The notes under the pieces are model-generated. The model searched no databases, had not been told where the DNA came from, and was given only the letters and a program-made list of their open reading frames with translations. From the NCBI GenBank assembly GCA_965153455.1, contig OZ234503.1, forward strand, positions 1,798,001 to 1,862,000: a stretch of DNA of 64,000 nt. The letters are read 5' to 3'. Each line of letters begins with the position of its first letter. The first letter of the stretch is position 1. The translations under genes were made by a program, and so were the position numbers. This DNA is from Sphagnum compactum. Taxonomy: Eukaryota; Bryophyta; Sphagnopsida; Sphagnales. Positions 34,467 through 48,253 of the stretch are shown here, piece by piece.

Positions 34467-36860
34467 ATACTATTCAAGGCCCAGAGAAATGTAGGGATCA
34501 AAATACTGACCAAACACATTAGGACTACATAATGAGCTTTTTGGAGTTCTTCTATAGTCATTTTTTATTCTCTCGAATCTTTTTTACACTCTAGAGCTCC
34601 TTTCTAAATTGTTTGTACTCTCTAAACATTGTTATTTTTTGGAAATCTTCTATGGGCATTTCTTATTATCTTGAATCCTATTGGATTCTTATTGTTTTTG
34701 GAGTTTTTCACTATTCAAAATTCCTCTTTGGATTATTTTTTCTTGATTTCCTCTTTTGATTTTTTGATTTTAAAATATTTTTTTGGGATTGTTTCTTTCT
34801 AGATTTCTTTACATTATTTGGATTCCCCATGTTTAAAAGATTGTAATGGAAATATTTTTTGTCACATGTATTGTAACTTTTGGTGTTGACCCTATTTTCA
34901 TCAAACAAAAAAGTGATTATGAGGTGGTGGCTAATACAAGACCCATAAAGGCCTTGTCACTATCACAATGAATATGTTACAATTTCAATCAAAGAGCCTC
35001 GTTACAATCACTCTTAAAATGGAAACCAATATAGCCAATTGGAAGGTTCTATTAATAGTAAAAGTAAATGTTAACATAGACAAGAAAAAAATAGTAAACT
35101 TGAGGGCAACTAGAGATTATGGATTAATTACATATGCAAAAAAATTAGCAAAGGTTAAGGAGTTGTTAAACTTGTAATTAGTAGTTGTAGTCCCACCCAT
35201 GTTTTGTTAGACCATCCAAGTGTTCACTAATGACATCAAATGTGAACCGTGGAAATGCTTATATAGGAAGTTAATGGTGCAATAACTTTAAACAACTAAC
35301 TATATTTTGGTTTTGTAAAATCAAAATGTTTCATCAACCTTATCCATTTGCATTAAAGTCCTCTAATGCCCATGTTCCACCCTAACCCTAAATCATGCAT
35401 GCATTTTGTTGTATGCCTTAATTGCATACACATTAGTTTCAAGCGACAACTTGTGCCTCCACATCACAAACATCTCTTCTTTCATATATCCAAGGTTGTC
35501 CAACAAATACTCAAATTACCCATTTGTATACAAAATACAAACATAACTTTCTGTGTTTCAAATGTTTGATTTGTGCAAGATGTTAATATCATGGAATGAC
35601 TTGAGTACCCTAGGTCTAGGTAAATGAACAATTCACGACCATGTTATTCATATGATACATTTTTTCCTACTCATTAAACCAACTCCTATGGGTAGGCTTG
35701 TAAATTATTGATGAAAATCCCATTAATAAATATAATTACATAACCAACATTTGTTTGCTCCTCAACAATTGGCCATTAGATTTTGTCAGCAATGAAAAAA
35801 TTGATGTAATATGCAATAAAAATTTCATCATTTCTTGCATTCTTGGTACAATTCCAAAAGAAACATCATACATCATGACATTATCATGTTTTATATACAA
35901 GATGAAACTAAAAATATATTATTCTAAGGACAATTTGGATGGTGGTTTAAAAATGTGGTCTAGTTTCACCTATGAACTTCATGTGATCAATATTGATTTG
36001 GATCACAAGTTATGCCAACCATCAAACTCTTTCGAAAAGGTGTTTTAAACAAACATGGTGTAACCTACACAATCATTAAGATGTCTTACACACCTACAAT
36101 GGGATCAATTGATTGTTCAACACCTTCTTCCAACTCCACTAGTGTGAAATACCTGCAAATGTTGACACATGTTATTGTATCTTGTGCTATAATCTGATAT
36201 TTTGAAATCAATTTCATTACATAGCTACTTGTTATTGGAGGGAAAACTTGAATAAAACTTCAAAAGAAAATTTCATAAGTATCAAATGGAAAAGAAATCA
36301 AATGGAATGGGGCCCTCCAAAAGAAAAATAAAATGAAGGGAAATGGGGCTCTCCAAAAGAATTTTTTTTAAAAGTGAAATGAGATTTCAAACCTTGATAA
36401 AATCAAGTAAAATGGGAATCACAAAACCCTAAAAGATTCAAGTGAAATGAAATGTTATTACATTTGGAAAAAAAGAAAAAAAATATGAGTTCCCTTTCAT
36501 TAATTTATTCCTTTCTAAAAAAATGTCCTAAGTTGATAGATGCCAAAAATTCGTATGCCTATTCATCCCTATGACTTTCGAGATATCTTTAATATGTAAC
36601 ATTTTGGCGTACATTGCTTTTATTCATCCAATGCCATCTTCAACATTAATATGCATCAAATTTTGAAATTGCATTTTGAAAGTATTTTGAGATTTTTTCT
36701 TTGAAGGTGGGTTTCCAAAAACTTCTTTTATCAAAGAATTTTGAGTGTAGAGGTGTTTGATTTGTGAAGAGTCTTAAAGCTTGTGTTTTTAATACTTCAT
36801 GTTTTATCCTATTTGTGTTTTCAATATTTGTAACATATTATTTATTCCAACAAAGGTTTA
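34373..36860. other. AT-rich intergenic DNA
   Basis: Apart from the end of the interrupted frame at the left edge, nothing is recognised. Short open frames on plus (35366-36197) have no known similarity. Confidence 0.35.
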
Positions 36861-36867
36861 GATCAAT

Positions 36868-37780
36868 GTTGGGTGGTTTTCGGGTTTTTTTAAGACTCAT
36901 CGAAGTTGGGTTTCAAAATTGTTTATTAGATTCACCCTGATTCTTTAATTTATTTTTAAATTATGTTTCAAAAGACTCAAATAGGTTTTCAAAATTTTGA
37001 AAAAAAAAATTTCATCTAGGTTTCAAAGTGTTGAGTCTCACACATTTTAGACTTGCATGTATTGAAAGGTGGTTCGCACAAATGAACATTAAGGGGGTGA
37101 AACTTTGAAAACCATCAAGTGATAAATTGAGTTTCATCTAGTCTTTATTTCCCAAATGCCTCCAATGATGTTACATATATTTTCATTGCTCCTACTTGTA
37201 CAAATAATATAGTTACTCTCAAACCTTGTGCATTAAATGCTGAATTTCAACATTTCATAATGAAATTTAATAAAATTTCCTTACTTTGCAAGTACCATTG
37301 AAAGAGGGGATAGTGATGAAAGGAGGCCTATCTTTTCCTTTTTTTTGAATCCTTCCACCATTGATACATAAAATTTCATTTCTTTTACTTGTACAACTAT
37401 TATAATTATTCTCGAATCTTGTGCATTAAATGTTGAATTTTAGCATTTCATATTGAGATTTAATATATTTTTTAAAGTGACAATTGAATATAATAAAATA
37501 CTAGGAAAATTTTAAAACCTTTTTTAATACCCAAATAGGGTATTAACTTTAAAATAATTAAAACAAAGGTTTCAAAGGATCAGTTCTTAGTCAAATGAAG
37601 ATTAATGAATGGGTTTGAAACAAAATATGACCTTAAGTTATACCTTGAGGTATTCAACTTGAAACCCAACTTGAAACCATGCCCAATTTTTAATCATTTT
37701 TTCATATTGTTGAACATTAGTTTAAATGCGGATTGGATATTATTTATCATACCAAATGGACTCGGTGGCCACTCGCCAAG
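36868..37780. mobile_element. Possible further hAT-like end
   Basis: CAATGTTGGGTGGTTTTCGGGTT at 36868 (first bases CAATGTTGGGTGG) resembles the CAGTGTTGGGTGG terminus of the element at 22367. GGTTTCAAA words recur at about 36910-37030, and their complements with AACCCAAC occur near 37660. No clear opposite terminus or target duplication was found. Confidence 0.2.
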
Positions 37781-37986
37781 GTTGTTGGTTATTGCATATT
37801 GTTGCATGATTATGATACTCCTATTTAATATTGCAAGTTTATAAACCTTTGTAAAATAAGAATTGCAAGTTTATTTCCATTGCAATTATATATTTTAGTT
37901 CTATTTCCATGGTCATCCTTTCACCACAAAGTTAGAAACTCATGAAAAATGTAAATTTACTTTGTGAATTTATTGATATTTAAAAT

Positions 37987-38530
37987 ATGAGGCAAAATAT
38001 TACAACCCCTTTAAAAGAAGTATTGTGTGCGACAAAAGCATTCAAAATTGATCACAACATATTTTGCACAACACATAAGATTGATCTTTCTATAGTTTCG
38101 CATCTTTCACGATGCCAATGTGGTTATACCATCAATGATTTGGGTATCCATTTGCTATGTTGCCCGTGCGGGAGTGAACGCATTGTAGCCCATGATATGT
38201 TTAAGATACTCTTGGAGCTATCACATCGAAAAATGGAACTCAAGTACAAAGAGAAGTTTTTCACCTTTCCCTTCACCACACATGAAGACAAGTGGATATT
38301 GTCATCACTAGAGACATTTTTTAAACCTTGGCGGACATTGTCATTATCAATCTGACTCATACAAATTTGGTGTAGCATGCTTCGACAATGACAACACATG
38401 CAACGACAAGTATTGCTCAAAACAAGGCACGATCCTACATATAGCGAACGCTAGGAAATGATTTCATTTCACCATAGAAACCTACAGTTGTCTCCATCCT
38501 CGTTTTGATTCCTTTTTAACTTCTTGTGTA
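37987..38530 (+). pseudogene. LINE-like reverse transcriptase C-terminal fragment
   Basis: The 122-codon frame 37987-38355 contains CQCGYTINDLGIHLLCCPCG followed by SERIVAHD, a Cys/His pattern (C-x-C-G...H-x-L-x-C...G-x-E-R...H-D) found near the C-terminus of many plant non-LTR retrotransposon polyproteins. After a frame change the next frame keeps a recognisable tail, LADIVIINLTHTNLV, then HASTMTTHATTSIAQNKARS and further degraded residues with stops. No endonuclease or core reverse transcriptase motifs precede it, so it is a truncated dead copy. The family assignment rests on this pattern alone. Confidence 0.5.
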
Positions 38531-38576
38531 CAATTTGCTTGTATAATTCGCTATTAGCAGACTTCTTTGGTACTTT

Positions 38577-38795
38577 CAATGCTTATATCTCATTATAAGC
38601 AACGAATGTGAATAACTTTACAACGTGCGCGAGCAATCATGATTCTTTGATGCTTATATTTCATTGTAGGCAATGAATGTAAATAGCCTTACAATGTGCA
38701 CAAACCATCATGATTCTTCAACGCTTAGATCTTTATAAGCAACGAGTGTCAATACCCTTACAACGTGCGCAAGCCATCATAATTCTTCAATGGGT
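38577..38795. repeat. 71-bp tandem repeat, three units
   Basis: GCTTATATCTCATTATAAGC, GCTTATATTTCATTG and GCTTAGATCTTTATAAGC begin units at 38581, 38652 and 38723. Each unit contains a TTACAACGTGCGC / TTACAATGTGCAC word and an AATCATGATTCTT-type word. It lies directly after the LINE-like fragment and could be its 3' tail repeats. Confidence 0.85.
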
Positions 38796-38936
38796 TGCCA
38801 TGCTTAGTCATAATCCTTCATTTCTTCCACATATATCAGCGGGTGCACCTCCATCACTAGCTGATTTGTGGCATAGGATGCCCTTTTAACATTACATCTT
38901 CCACTTCATTACTACTATTTTGATGGTCTTGGTTGT

Positions 38937-39048
38937 CCTCTCATGTGTTTACATTTGCATTAACATGCCTTGTACTTTTGAGGATGGAAATTTTTCCTTT
39001 CATGTGCTTACATTTGCATTGACATGCCTTGTACTTTTTGTGGATGGA
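38937..39048. repeat. Direct duplication, about 60 bp
   Basis: TTTACATTTGCATTAACATG and CTTACATTTGCATTGACATG, each followed by CCTTGTACTTTT...GGATGG, occur about 60 bp apart. Confidence 0.75.
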
Positions 39049-39969
39049 TTTCCATCCTCGTTTATACATCCTCCATTTTCACTTTTCAACCTACATACAC
39101 CAAAAAATAAACAAACAAACAGAGACAATTCCAACATTGATTCTAATATTTAACAAACGACACTATGGTTGTTGACCTGACACCATGTAAAGCACTAAAG
39201 AACTCTCCTGGTGTATTTTGATAGCACCTTATACACATTGTGTATGCTTCCTCAAAAACAAGAGGCACCTTTACACCACAAGAGGCCAGTTAAAAGTAAT
39301 TACAAATTAAAAAATCAAAGATGCTTCTAACTGATAGATTTTTGGTTTTCTTATTGACAGATTTGCATACTTAACAATCCAATGAGTCAAGAAGAAATTG
39401 CATTGATTATATTCACTGATGTTCTTAAAATTTTAATGATCAAGTTTTGTTGGTGTATATTTTGTGGTTAGTATGACAAATTTCTTGTGTATATTGTGAA
39501 TTGGTAGTTTCACATCAACACCCATACATTGCATAAACAATGGGGGTACTCTTGAAACAATTAATTGCAATTCAAACGTATACAATAGTGGTACTCTTGT
39601 CCAGTCTAAAGTGCAAGATAATTCCTGAATACTTTAGAATATTAAAAACCAAATACATATTTTGGGTTGCTCATCTGCTCCTCCTAAATGAATGTGGTGA
39701 GTTCAGTATCAACAATTGCTTTCCCTCAACCATTGCAGCATATCACCTTCACATGGTAACTTTTTGTTGGTGCACACAGTTGTATCTTCTGCAACAGGTC
39801 AGGTCAGTTCACAAGCTAACTGCTTGAATTCAGTGCTGCTCTCAAAAGCCTAGTGCATTGAGCAAAATGCCCCCCAAGAAGATCAACCATGCAGGTGACA
39901 GTCTATGCTCATGACAGGCTTGCAATCTAGTGAATATTTAAGTACAGTAAGTGTAAAAGGTATACCTGC
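39049..39969. other. Intergenic DNA downstream of glutaminyl-tRNA synthetase
   Basis: No gene seen. The right part should contain the 3' untranslated region of the synthetase gene. Confidence 0.4.
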
Positions 39970-42900
39970 TCATTTGGATCCAGGCTTGTAAGAATCTCGC
40001 AATGTGACAGTTCGGTTGAAGACAACCTTCTGTTCAGAAGAATCTCTATCAACACAGAAGTAACCTGCCAGGAAATATCATAGCAGTCAGAATCAAGAGG
40101 TTGTGCTTCTCACAGTCGTGAAATAACATACAACATTTGCCAACCTCTGTAACCTGTCACCAAGATTTTACCTGAACAGAACCATAAATAAGTTCCCTTG
40201 AAGGGCCCAATTCCAAACATGTGGCATACCAGTTTACTGAACTATTTAGGAAGGAAAATCAAGAGAGAAGAACTCACCAAGGCGCTCAAACTGGAACCTG
40301 TCACCCTCCTTAGCATGCTTCAGAGGTGGCACAGCATATGCATCAGTGATCACTTCTTTGGAGTTTGGGTTCAGATCTGCAAGCCAGTCATCGAGCTCGG
40401 CAGGATTCTGCAATCACAAGCAGCAGCACTTAACCCAGCTGATATCTGAAACTAGATATTGCAGACTCCCAGTCTCGACATATTTTTTTTTTCTTTTAGT
40501 GATTGCGAGACAGTATGCGTGTCTCCTTGTTAGCAGATGCTGCCCAGGTGATTTGTTGCACATCCAATATGATATATCATTTTAAACATCCAAAACTTCC
40601 AGATAATACTAACCCAAAACCTAAATGTCAGTGGTGAACCCCAAGGACATAGGCAGTGCATGCAAAGAACAACCTTGAAACCAGAACAACCTGACTAGTT
40701 TTGAATTCAGGCGAGACTCACCACTCATACAGTTCAAATATGTAACATATCAAGAAGGATGAAGCTACAAACCTCTGATCTGAACAGCTTGTCAAACAAA
40801 CGGACTTCCACCTTCAGTGGTTCCACACCAGGGGATGGCTCTGCCACCCAGTGTATCACACCCTGCACAAACCTGAATATTAGGCTGAATCTCAAGCTAA
40901 AATCTAGTCACAGAAGGCTAGCGAAGGAAATAACTTTCTGAACAACTGTTGAGATGCTTAAGTCCAGTCAGGTACAAACTTTAGGCTTGGTGCTCTTGCT
41001 GCGGTCGTATTCTACATGGACCTCCAAAACTGTCTCCTTGTTATCTGCCAGTACTACATTGGAACACTTGACAGGATAGGCCCATCTGCAAACAAATGCA
41101 TGTTTATCAGTTTTCCAACATTTCATTTGCAGAGGCACATTTACAAACACCAGTAGGATCCAGAGTCTGTAAATCAAATTCATAAATGCCCTTGAAAAGT
41201 AAGACAAATTGCAAAGCAGTAGGTCAACCTGAGCAAGACACTTTTGCCTGGTGCAAGACCATAATAATCTTTTGCATCCTTCAACCGAAAATCTGATGAT
41301 TCTATGTACAGCACCTTTGTAAATGGGACCTGCAGCACCCAGATACAAGAGTGATTCTCCAGATAAGTTCTCTGCAAGGCAAAAACTCTCTACAACTTCA
41401 CAATGCAAATCTGTCTCACTTCCAACCACCAGCAGATAACCTTACTGAAAGTCTGCTGTCATGGAGAAAAATTAGATTTCCAGACACTGCGGACATCAAG
41501 CATACACAAATATTTGGTAAATCTTCAAAACTTCCATAGTTGGCTGGACCAGGTCTTCACAACAAAACAAGATCAAAAACTCCATGGGCAAGATTGAACT
41601 CCAGGAGCAGCCCCCTACTCAAGCCCCCCTCATTCTATTAAAGGAACTACCTTGGTGGAAGATCACTTACTTTGTAACTGCCTTCTCTGTCATCAGGCCA
41701 GATTTTTGCATCCAGTTCTTCCACCTCGCCCTCTTTCAGGTTCACTACTACAACCTGCAAAGGTCACCACCCACCACCCCACCATCCATATGTGTAGCTA
41801 TAGTAGAAGACATCATCAACATCAAACATATACAATCATGATGAACACGGAGCACATGTGGGATACAGATGAGATGTATGCATAGTTAATACACACCTTC
41901 AAAGGCTTGAGGACAACCATTGTTCGAGGACAATTCCTGTCCATCTCACGTCTCACATAGTGCTCAACCAGCTCCGTACGGATTATGTTGTCACTGTTTC
42001 AAATGTAAGAATTCTGACAAGGATAAGTGCACAACTGATGTAACTTTTAGTCCTGCAAACTAGTGGCCACTCATTAAGGTGCTGGCAGAGGGTCTAAAGA
42101 TGTGTTACATTGCTGTATTGCCTACCTCAACCTCTTTGAACAAGGAATTCACCATGAAAAACATACCTGCGGGTGATACCAATGCCTCGGCAGAAAGCAT
42201 TGATGGCCTCAGGAGTAAACCCTCTTCTCCGAATGCCTGCAAGTGTATGCAGGCGGGGGTCATCCCATCCATCAACATAGTTCTGAGTTACAAGAAGGTT
42301 CAGCTGCAAACACATGCACAACACTCAAATTCATGCCTGCAAATGTGATAGACCTATCACAGTCCTCTGCCAAGGAACAGGACAGAGAATTTCTCAACCC
42401 CACTTGGGATTCCTCTATGACTAGTTGTTACCCACATTTGAGGTGGTCAAGCAAGTGCTGTCAAAATTAAAACACATGTTGATAATGTTAGATTGGTACT
42501 CAAGTGCACTTGGAGCCATTGTTCATTTTTAAGATCCTTCAGGACCAGGAAAGTTTGACATGTGTGAAACATTTTGGTGTGAAAATCTTTGATACGACCC
42601 ATTTTCCCAGAAAGCAAGTATCATACCTTCCGTTTGGACAGGACAGTATTTGCTATGCTCAGGCGTGAATATTCCCACACATAAGGCAGGTAAAGATTAA
42701 GTGAATCCAACAGCCAGTAATATGATGCTCGCCGTGACTCAAATTCAAGGGTACAGAGCTGCAGGTAGAGAAAACAACAAAAAATTTCCAGAAGCTGAGG
42801 ATAAGCAGTTAATTGACCTTACCAAACATTTCAACAAGTACTGCTAGCAGGCTGATCGGCAAAAGTGATGCTTGCACAAATGATATCCATCAATAAGTCA

Positions 42901-45900
42901 CAATATCAATTTTGAATAAGAACAGCAACTTACAGAATGGGTGATATTCTCAAGAGAATCAACAATACAGTGTGTATAGTCATAACTTGGATATATGCAC
43001 CATTTGTCACCTGCATGTGGGTGTGGTGTAAACTGCACAAATGCAAATGCCAAATAGAGTTATGTCTCTATCACTGCCGTCTTGGGCTTACAACAAGGGA
43101 GGGATGCACCTGACTAAAAACCTGTTACCCGATAATCAGGGGCTCAAGGACTTGAAGGACTTTAGGACAAAAGACAGTGAATAAAAAAATAAGGACAACC
43201 TACATCTGCCACAAACAAGACACACATTTTAAAACTGAAAGCAATGTCGTCACCTTGATTCTGTAGGCAATTAGGTCATACATGTTGAAGTTTTCATTCT
43301 GCATATCCTGCTTCATGCGTAGTGTTGCTTTGCCTTCATCAATCAAACCACGTCGCATGTCTGAAAAAAGCTTAAGGGATTCGCTTATTGGTCGATCCCT
43401 CCAAGGACTGTCCTTTTTTTCTGCCCGATATAACTTAATTTCATCAGCTGTCTGCAATTGACAGAGGCCACAAAGGAATCTTGAAGTATCAGAACACAGT
43501 GCCTGCAATGTTGGAGAAAAGAACACAGACGAGTTTTGAGGGAAATATGCCACACCTGATGATCAACATAGGCACGTCCACGCTTTATCAACTCAACAGC
43601 CAATTCATAGAGATCCTGGAAATAATCGCTACTATAGGTTATCTGCCACTCCCAACAGTAGGCAGTTTTCAGTTTCCCAGAGGTCACACATTGGTTTCAA
43701 TGCTTACGGAGACAAATCAGCCTCCAGATGCAACAGAAGGTCACCATTAATCCATCCTAGCATATTATCCTTTCATAGACATGCAGCCTGCAAATATTGG
43801 AAATGGTTGACACCCTAAGTCAATCATTAAGTGGCACCTTGAAAGGCTTCCATCCCATCCATGAAACTATGTTCTGAATGTGGTCAATGTATTCCTGCTT
43901 CTCGGCCTCTGGATTGGTATCATCAAATCTGTTCCAGGCCACAACAACCAGGTAATGAAATGCGACTATGACAATTAGCAGTCATTGAAGTGCTACTCAA
44001 CCACAAAAAGCAGAGCAATATGATAGACCAAAATCATACAACACCATTGACCCACCTTAAGTAACAACCTCCACCAGTCTCCTTGGCAAGACCAAAATCA
44101 ACAAACATGGCCTGCACAGAAATCAGAGAAAATTTGAAAAAACCAGTTGGAACAATTGCTGTACTATTACAGTTACTGGGTTTCTATGGGGGAAAGATGA
44201 CAAGAAGAAAAGCATGTGCATGAAGACTGAAACGTCTTGAGACAAATGTTGGCAATGTTCTTGAAGTGTTTCTTCAAGAGATACTTCCACCCCCCAAAAA
44301 ACTGCAACAAGGTAACAAATGACCATGCCCAGGAAAAAGAATCCACAGACACCAAAAGGAATTTGATGTAAAGTGGGAGAAGTAGATATCTCTCATGAGA
44401 ATTGAGAAATCTCCAGTCTCACAATTAAGAAAGCCAGACAAAGGTTTATTCTTCTTCTTTTAAGTCAAAAAAGACTTCCAGAAAATGACTTACAAAACTT
44501 ACAAAGGAAAATATGACAAAGACAAAACAAGAACAAGAAAACAAAAATTACTCAATTGCACTATGGATAGTGAAAGAAGTAGACAAACGAAAGACAAGAC
44601 TCTTCCATGAACTGCACAACAGCAGGAACAGTGGTTCAAAGTGTAGTTACCTTGGCATGTCCAATGTGCAAGTAGCCATTTGGCTCAGGAGGAAAGCGAG
44701 TGAGAACCCTGCCACCAGTTTCCGTCAGATGCTTCTCTAACCTTTCGCGTGAGTTATGAGGTCTCCAAATGCTTTCGTCACTGAAGTATATTTCTGTGTG
44801 CACCTGAGACATAGCAGATCACAGTTGAGACCTCTAATCAAGCAAAAATGCATAAAGAGAATACTGCCAACCCATTCCAGAACATTACCGAAATGTTGTC
44901 CTGTGGCTTGGGGAAGATGGAATAGGGGTCATTCTCTTCTGGCGCAATCCCAGCTGAGGCCTCCCGGTCAGTACGACTTGTAGGTCTCCCATCCTTCAAG
45001 CCCAAACAAATGCCACTACTTAGCCAATTGTTGAGTCCGTAGTGATGGCCATCAACATGCTCATCACAAAAACAAGGCAGATTATCAGCGCCTTCTGGTG
45101 CAGGATTTCTACATTCAGTGTTAATATCCATCAAAAGATTGCACCAAAAATATCAGTACAACATACAGTACATGAGAGGACTAGGATAAGATTGTCACCT
45201 CAACCCTGGGATTCTTCTCTTTCTTCTTTCTGTCAAGCTTCTCATCATCAGCAGCAGTCTTCTCCCCCAACAGATCCTGCATCTGTTTTTCAAGCTCTTC
45301 CTGTAGAACTTGCCCTAAATAGTTCAGTTCATTTTCCCCCAAAAGTGAACATGAAAAAAGAGACACCTAAAACTCACACGATCCTCCAATTTGCATGCAC
45401 AGTATGGAATAATTGTCACATTACCTTGGAATGCCAGAGTTACATTCCACCTTCATTCAACAGAGCAGAAAAAGCAGCCAATATCAACAAGGAGGTAAAA
45501 GAAAGCCAGGGCTGAAATGACATAAGTAAGCTTCTCTCACACAAGCAATTGCACGTATATTCCAAGATGGCCAGGAAGAAGAGAAAATTACTTTCAAGAG
45601 CTTTCCATCAGCCCATGGCAATTTAGTTCGGACATCTTTGAGGAGAGTTCCAACTACAATCCAACAAACAGAAGGTCATTAGACATTAAACAAATAGCAC
45701 ACAAAAACACTTGAAGGCAACTATTATGTCAGTTCCAACCACACCAACACAAACACCAAAAAAAAAAGTGCAGTCATAGCCTTATGTGTGTCACACACAA
45801 AGTATCAGACATTTGCCTTCATCACAAGGGTCATAAGATCTATGAAAGCGAACATAATATAGAGATGATTCGAAGACTGAGCATCATGAACTGTCAAGGA

Positions 45901-47737
45901 AACAAGAGGGAAATCCCTGTCATAAAGACCAATACCAACAAAAACTGGAGAAAATTCATTACTCACTATTAACATGATACCGTTCAGCCAGCAAAACATC
46001 TTTGTTACTTCTTATCACATCAGCAACACCTGCCTTGATGTCTGTTAGTGACACCTCCACCCCTGCCACAACAAAATTCCAGAGATACACTTATGGTATT
46101 ACAGTGAAGATAGATTCAGAGAGAGTTTGAATTTTTCATTCAAGTGCTGATGGCCAGGTTGCAGAATTAGATGAGCAAACATTTTTGGAAGTTCATTGAA
46201 GCCAGTTCAAACAGCTCCATGAAGCCATACATACTACAATGTATGCAACAACATGACAAAGATATGAATAAAAAAAGCACCTGAAGCTAATGGTCACTTT
46301 AATGGGGTGACCATGATCACCACAAGAAAACAAAGACAACCCAACATCACAGTTATAATAACCCAAATGCAAGTGAAGTATAGATGCCTAAATGACAAAG
46401 AAAGAAATAGAGGATACTATCTGGTGCCTTGGCTAGAAATTTATTCAGAGAAAATTTGATGAAGAGAATGGCCCATACCAACACCACATTTTTCCTCAAA
46501 CTCAACCTCATTGTAGGAGTCAGGACCAACAAGGGCAAGAAAGGCAAAAGCTGCCTCCAATTGTGGCACTGTTTTAATCTGCAAAGACAAGAATTTCAGC
46601 TATTATGATACCCAAAAACCACACAATATTTTTTAACTGTATGTCAAACCCTCATTTCCTTTACCATATAGAAGTGTCACTCCTAAGGTGCACACCCATA
46701 CACCAGCAGCTGAAAATATACATATCTACGAAGTTGCAGAGAAATCTCTGCACTAACAATTAGCCAGGTAACACAACAGCAAGTGCATTCATAAGCTTAT
46801 GAGAGCCACTGCTTGCAAAGAAATTTCACCAGAAAAAAAATACATAAAAGTTGCAGTCTATTTATCTCAACCAGCTTTACAAATGTTCCTATCTGTATAC
46901 CAAGGTTCTATTATTGCACATACCCTATTTGTGATGATGTAGTTACACAAAGCTGGTCGGTGCTTCAGTGCATTGGCTGGGTACTTAGTTGCTACCTGCA
47001 TTGAACCATCCAGCAACCATCAAATGCAATTCCACACATTACACCATTTTTTTTATGCCAGTTGCCTTCTCATGCTGTCCTTGTATTGTGCAAAAGTTCC
47101 CTGCTATTGCACACTATAACTGAGCTGCTTTTAGTTCAGGAACAAATGTCATATGGATGCTCCACAAGATCATCAAGCAGCAAAAGTCTTCATTTTAGAT
47201 TCAGTCAAAGGAAGTGAAGTTCCAAGATTTACACAAAGACAGCATCAACCATGAAACCAAGAAACTACAAGAGAACAACACTAGAAAAAGAAGGAAACAA
47301 AGAAATATTACACAAACCCTGCGCTAAAGAAAGAACAAGAACATACAGTATAAAGGAGGTTGCCGATAGACTTGTCGCATCCCTGTGCTACTCCAGCCTG
47401 CAGAAAAGCCCCGGCCGCTCCTCGAGGGAAGAGTGTTAGAGAAACCCCGCGCCCCAACAAAGCCTTTACCAAAAAAGAAAAAGAAGAAAATACAAGAGCG
47501 GTATGAAAGCAAAAGCTTTTATGAGCACACATGAAAACAGACAGTATTTCTTCAAGAAAATGTTGACACAATGGAGCGATGGAGATCACCGACCTCCCGA
47601 ACAACATCGGTAAGATTCGCTGTCACTTTAGGGTTGGCGACGGCATTTTGTGCAGTCTTGGAGTCCAATCCCAGGCTCTTGAACAGCTCCAACGCTGTCG
47701 GGTCTCGAACTTTCTTGCTCTCTTTATCAGACGGCAT
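39970..47737 (-). CDS. GlnRS: Cytosolic glutaminyl-tRNA synthetase, 23 exons
   Basis: Exons on minus: 47594-47737, 47347-47397, 46924-46995, 46479-46578, 45967-46062, 45592-45653, 45199-45300, 44889-44993, 44651-44803, 44056-44111, 43838-43928, 43556-43642, 43254-43451, 42934-43032, 42627-42758, 42167-42303, 41897-41993, 41671-41754, 41229-41329, 40980-41085, 40773-40862, 40278-40407, 39970-40064. Total 2,388 nt, 795 aa plus stop, the length of plant GlnRS. It charges tRNA-Gln with glutamine in the cytosol. Residues 1-175 form the eukaryotic N-terminal tRNA-affinity domain, 176-245 a charged linker. The class I core starts at about 280 with [16 protein letters not shown] (HIGH at 290-293), continues through [11 protein letters not shown] (314 on) and YVDHQTADEIK, and has the KMSKS-type loop VLSKRK at 511-516. 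The anticodon-binding beta barrels follow, with [15 protein letters not shown] (about 645-659) and the terminal [16 protein letters not shown]. The acceptor of exon 8 (AAG) is the least certain junction. An in-frame Met lies 26 codons upstream. Confidence 0.96.
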
Positions 47738-47947
47738 GTTTGCTTCCCGAGAAAGCTTCAAAGCGATATGTACGTATACACTACAGCTAACAACTCCAAA
47801 GCTCACCAAATCCACCTCAATGATCCCAAAACCCCAGAATATTTTTTTTCAAGAATCCACGCATCAACAACACACGACTAGCAGCTAGTTCAGCTCGCAA
47901 ATTACAGCTACCGGAAGCACCACACCAAGCATTCTCAGCAATGTTTA

Positions 47948-48253
47948 TTGTTCCCTGAAGAAGATGGCGATTACGCTGCGCCGGAGAGCCGTGCGCGAGA
48001 AGAAGCGCTCCGACGACGAAGAGCTCACAAAACCCTGATTCCAGACATGTGGTTGCTGTTCTTTCTCTCTACGACATTATATGGCGTAACCATTATTCCA
48101 GATATTCTTTTGCCTGTGACATTATATGGCGTAACCCTGATTCCAGCTATTCTCTTGCCTGTGACATTATATGGCGTAACACTGATTCCAGAGATTTTTT
48201 TTCTCTGTGACATTATATGGCAATCTTATAGGGAGTGGGTGGAAAGCACATAA
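47948..48253 (+). other. 101-codon frame containing the 45-bp repeat; probably non-coding
   Basis: The frame starts MFPEEDGDYAAPESRAREEA, then holds a basic patch and a hydrophobic 15-residue repeat of the form LYGVTLIPAILLPVT. It runs divergently from the glutaminyl-tRNA synthetase gene and stops just before the left end of the Mutator-like element. The open reading is helped by the repeat length being a multiple of three. No homology is recognised. Confidence 0.2.
48073..48225. repeat. 45-bp tandem repeat upstream of glutaminyl-tRNA synthetase
   Basis: GACATTATATGGCGTAAC starts units at 48073, 48118 and 48163. A partial fourth, GACATTATATGGCAA, starts at 48209 after a 1-bp insertion. Each unit continues with TTCCAG(A/C)(T/G)ATTCT. 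The array is 340-490 bp upstream of the synthetase start and ends about 40 bp from the Mutator-like element. Confidence 0.9.

Noticed and set aside
38577-38795. CRISPR-like array
   Set aside because: Three imperfect units without distinct spacers in a plant nuclear genome; a simple tandem repeat explains it.
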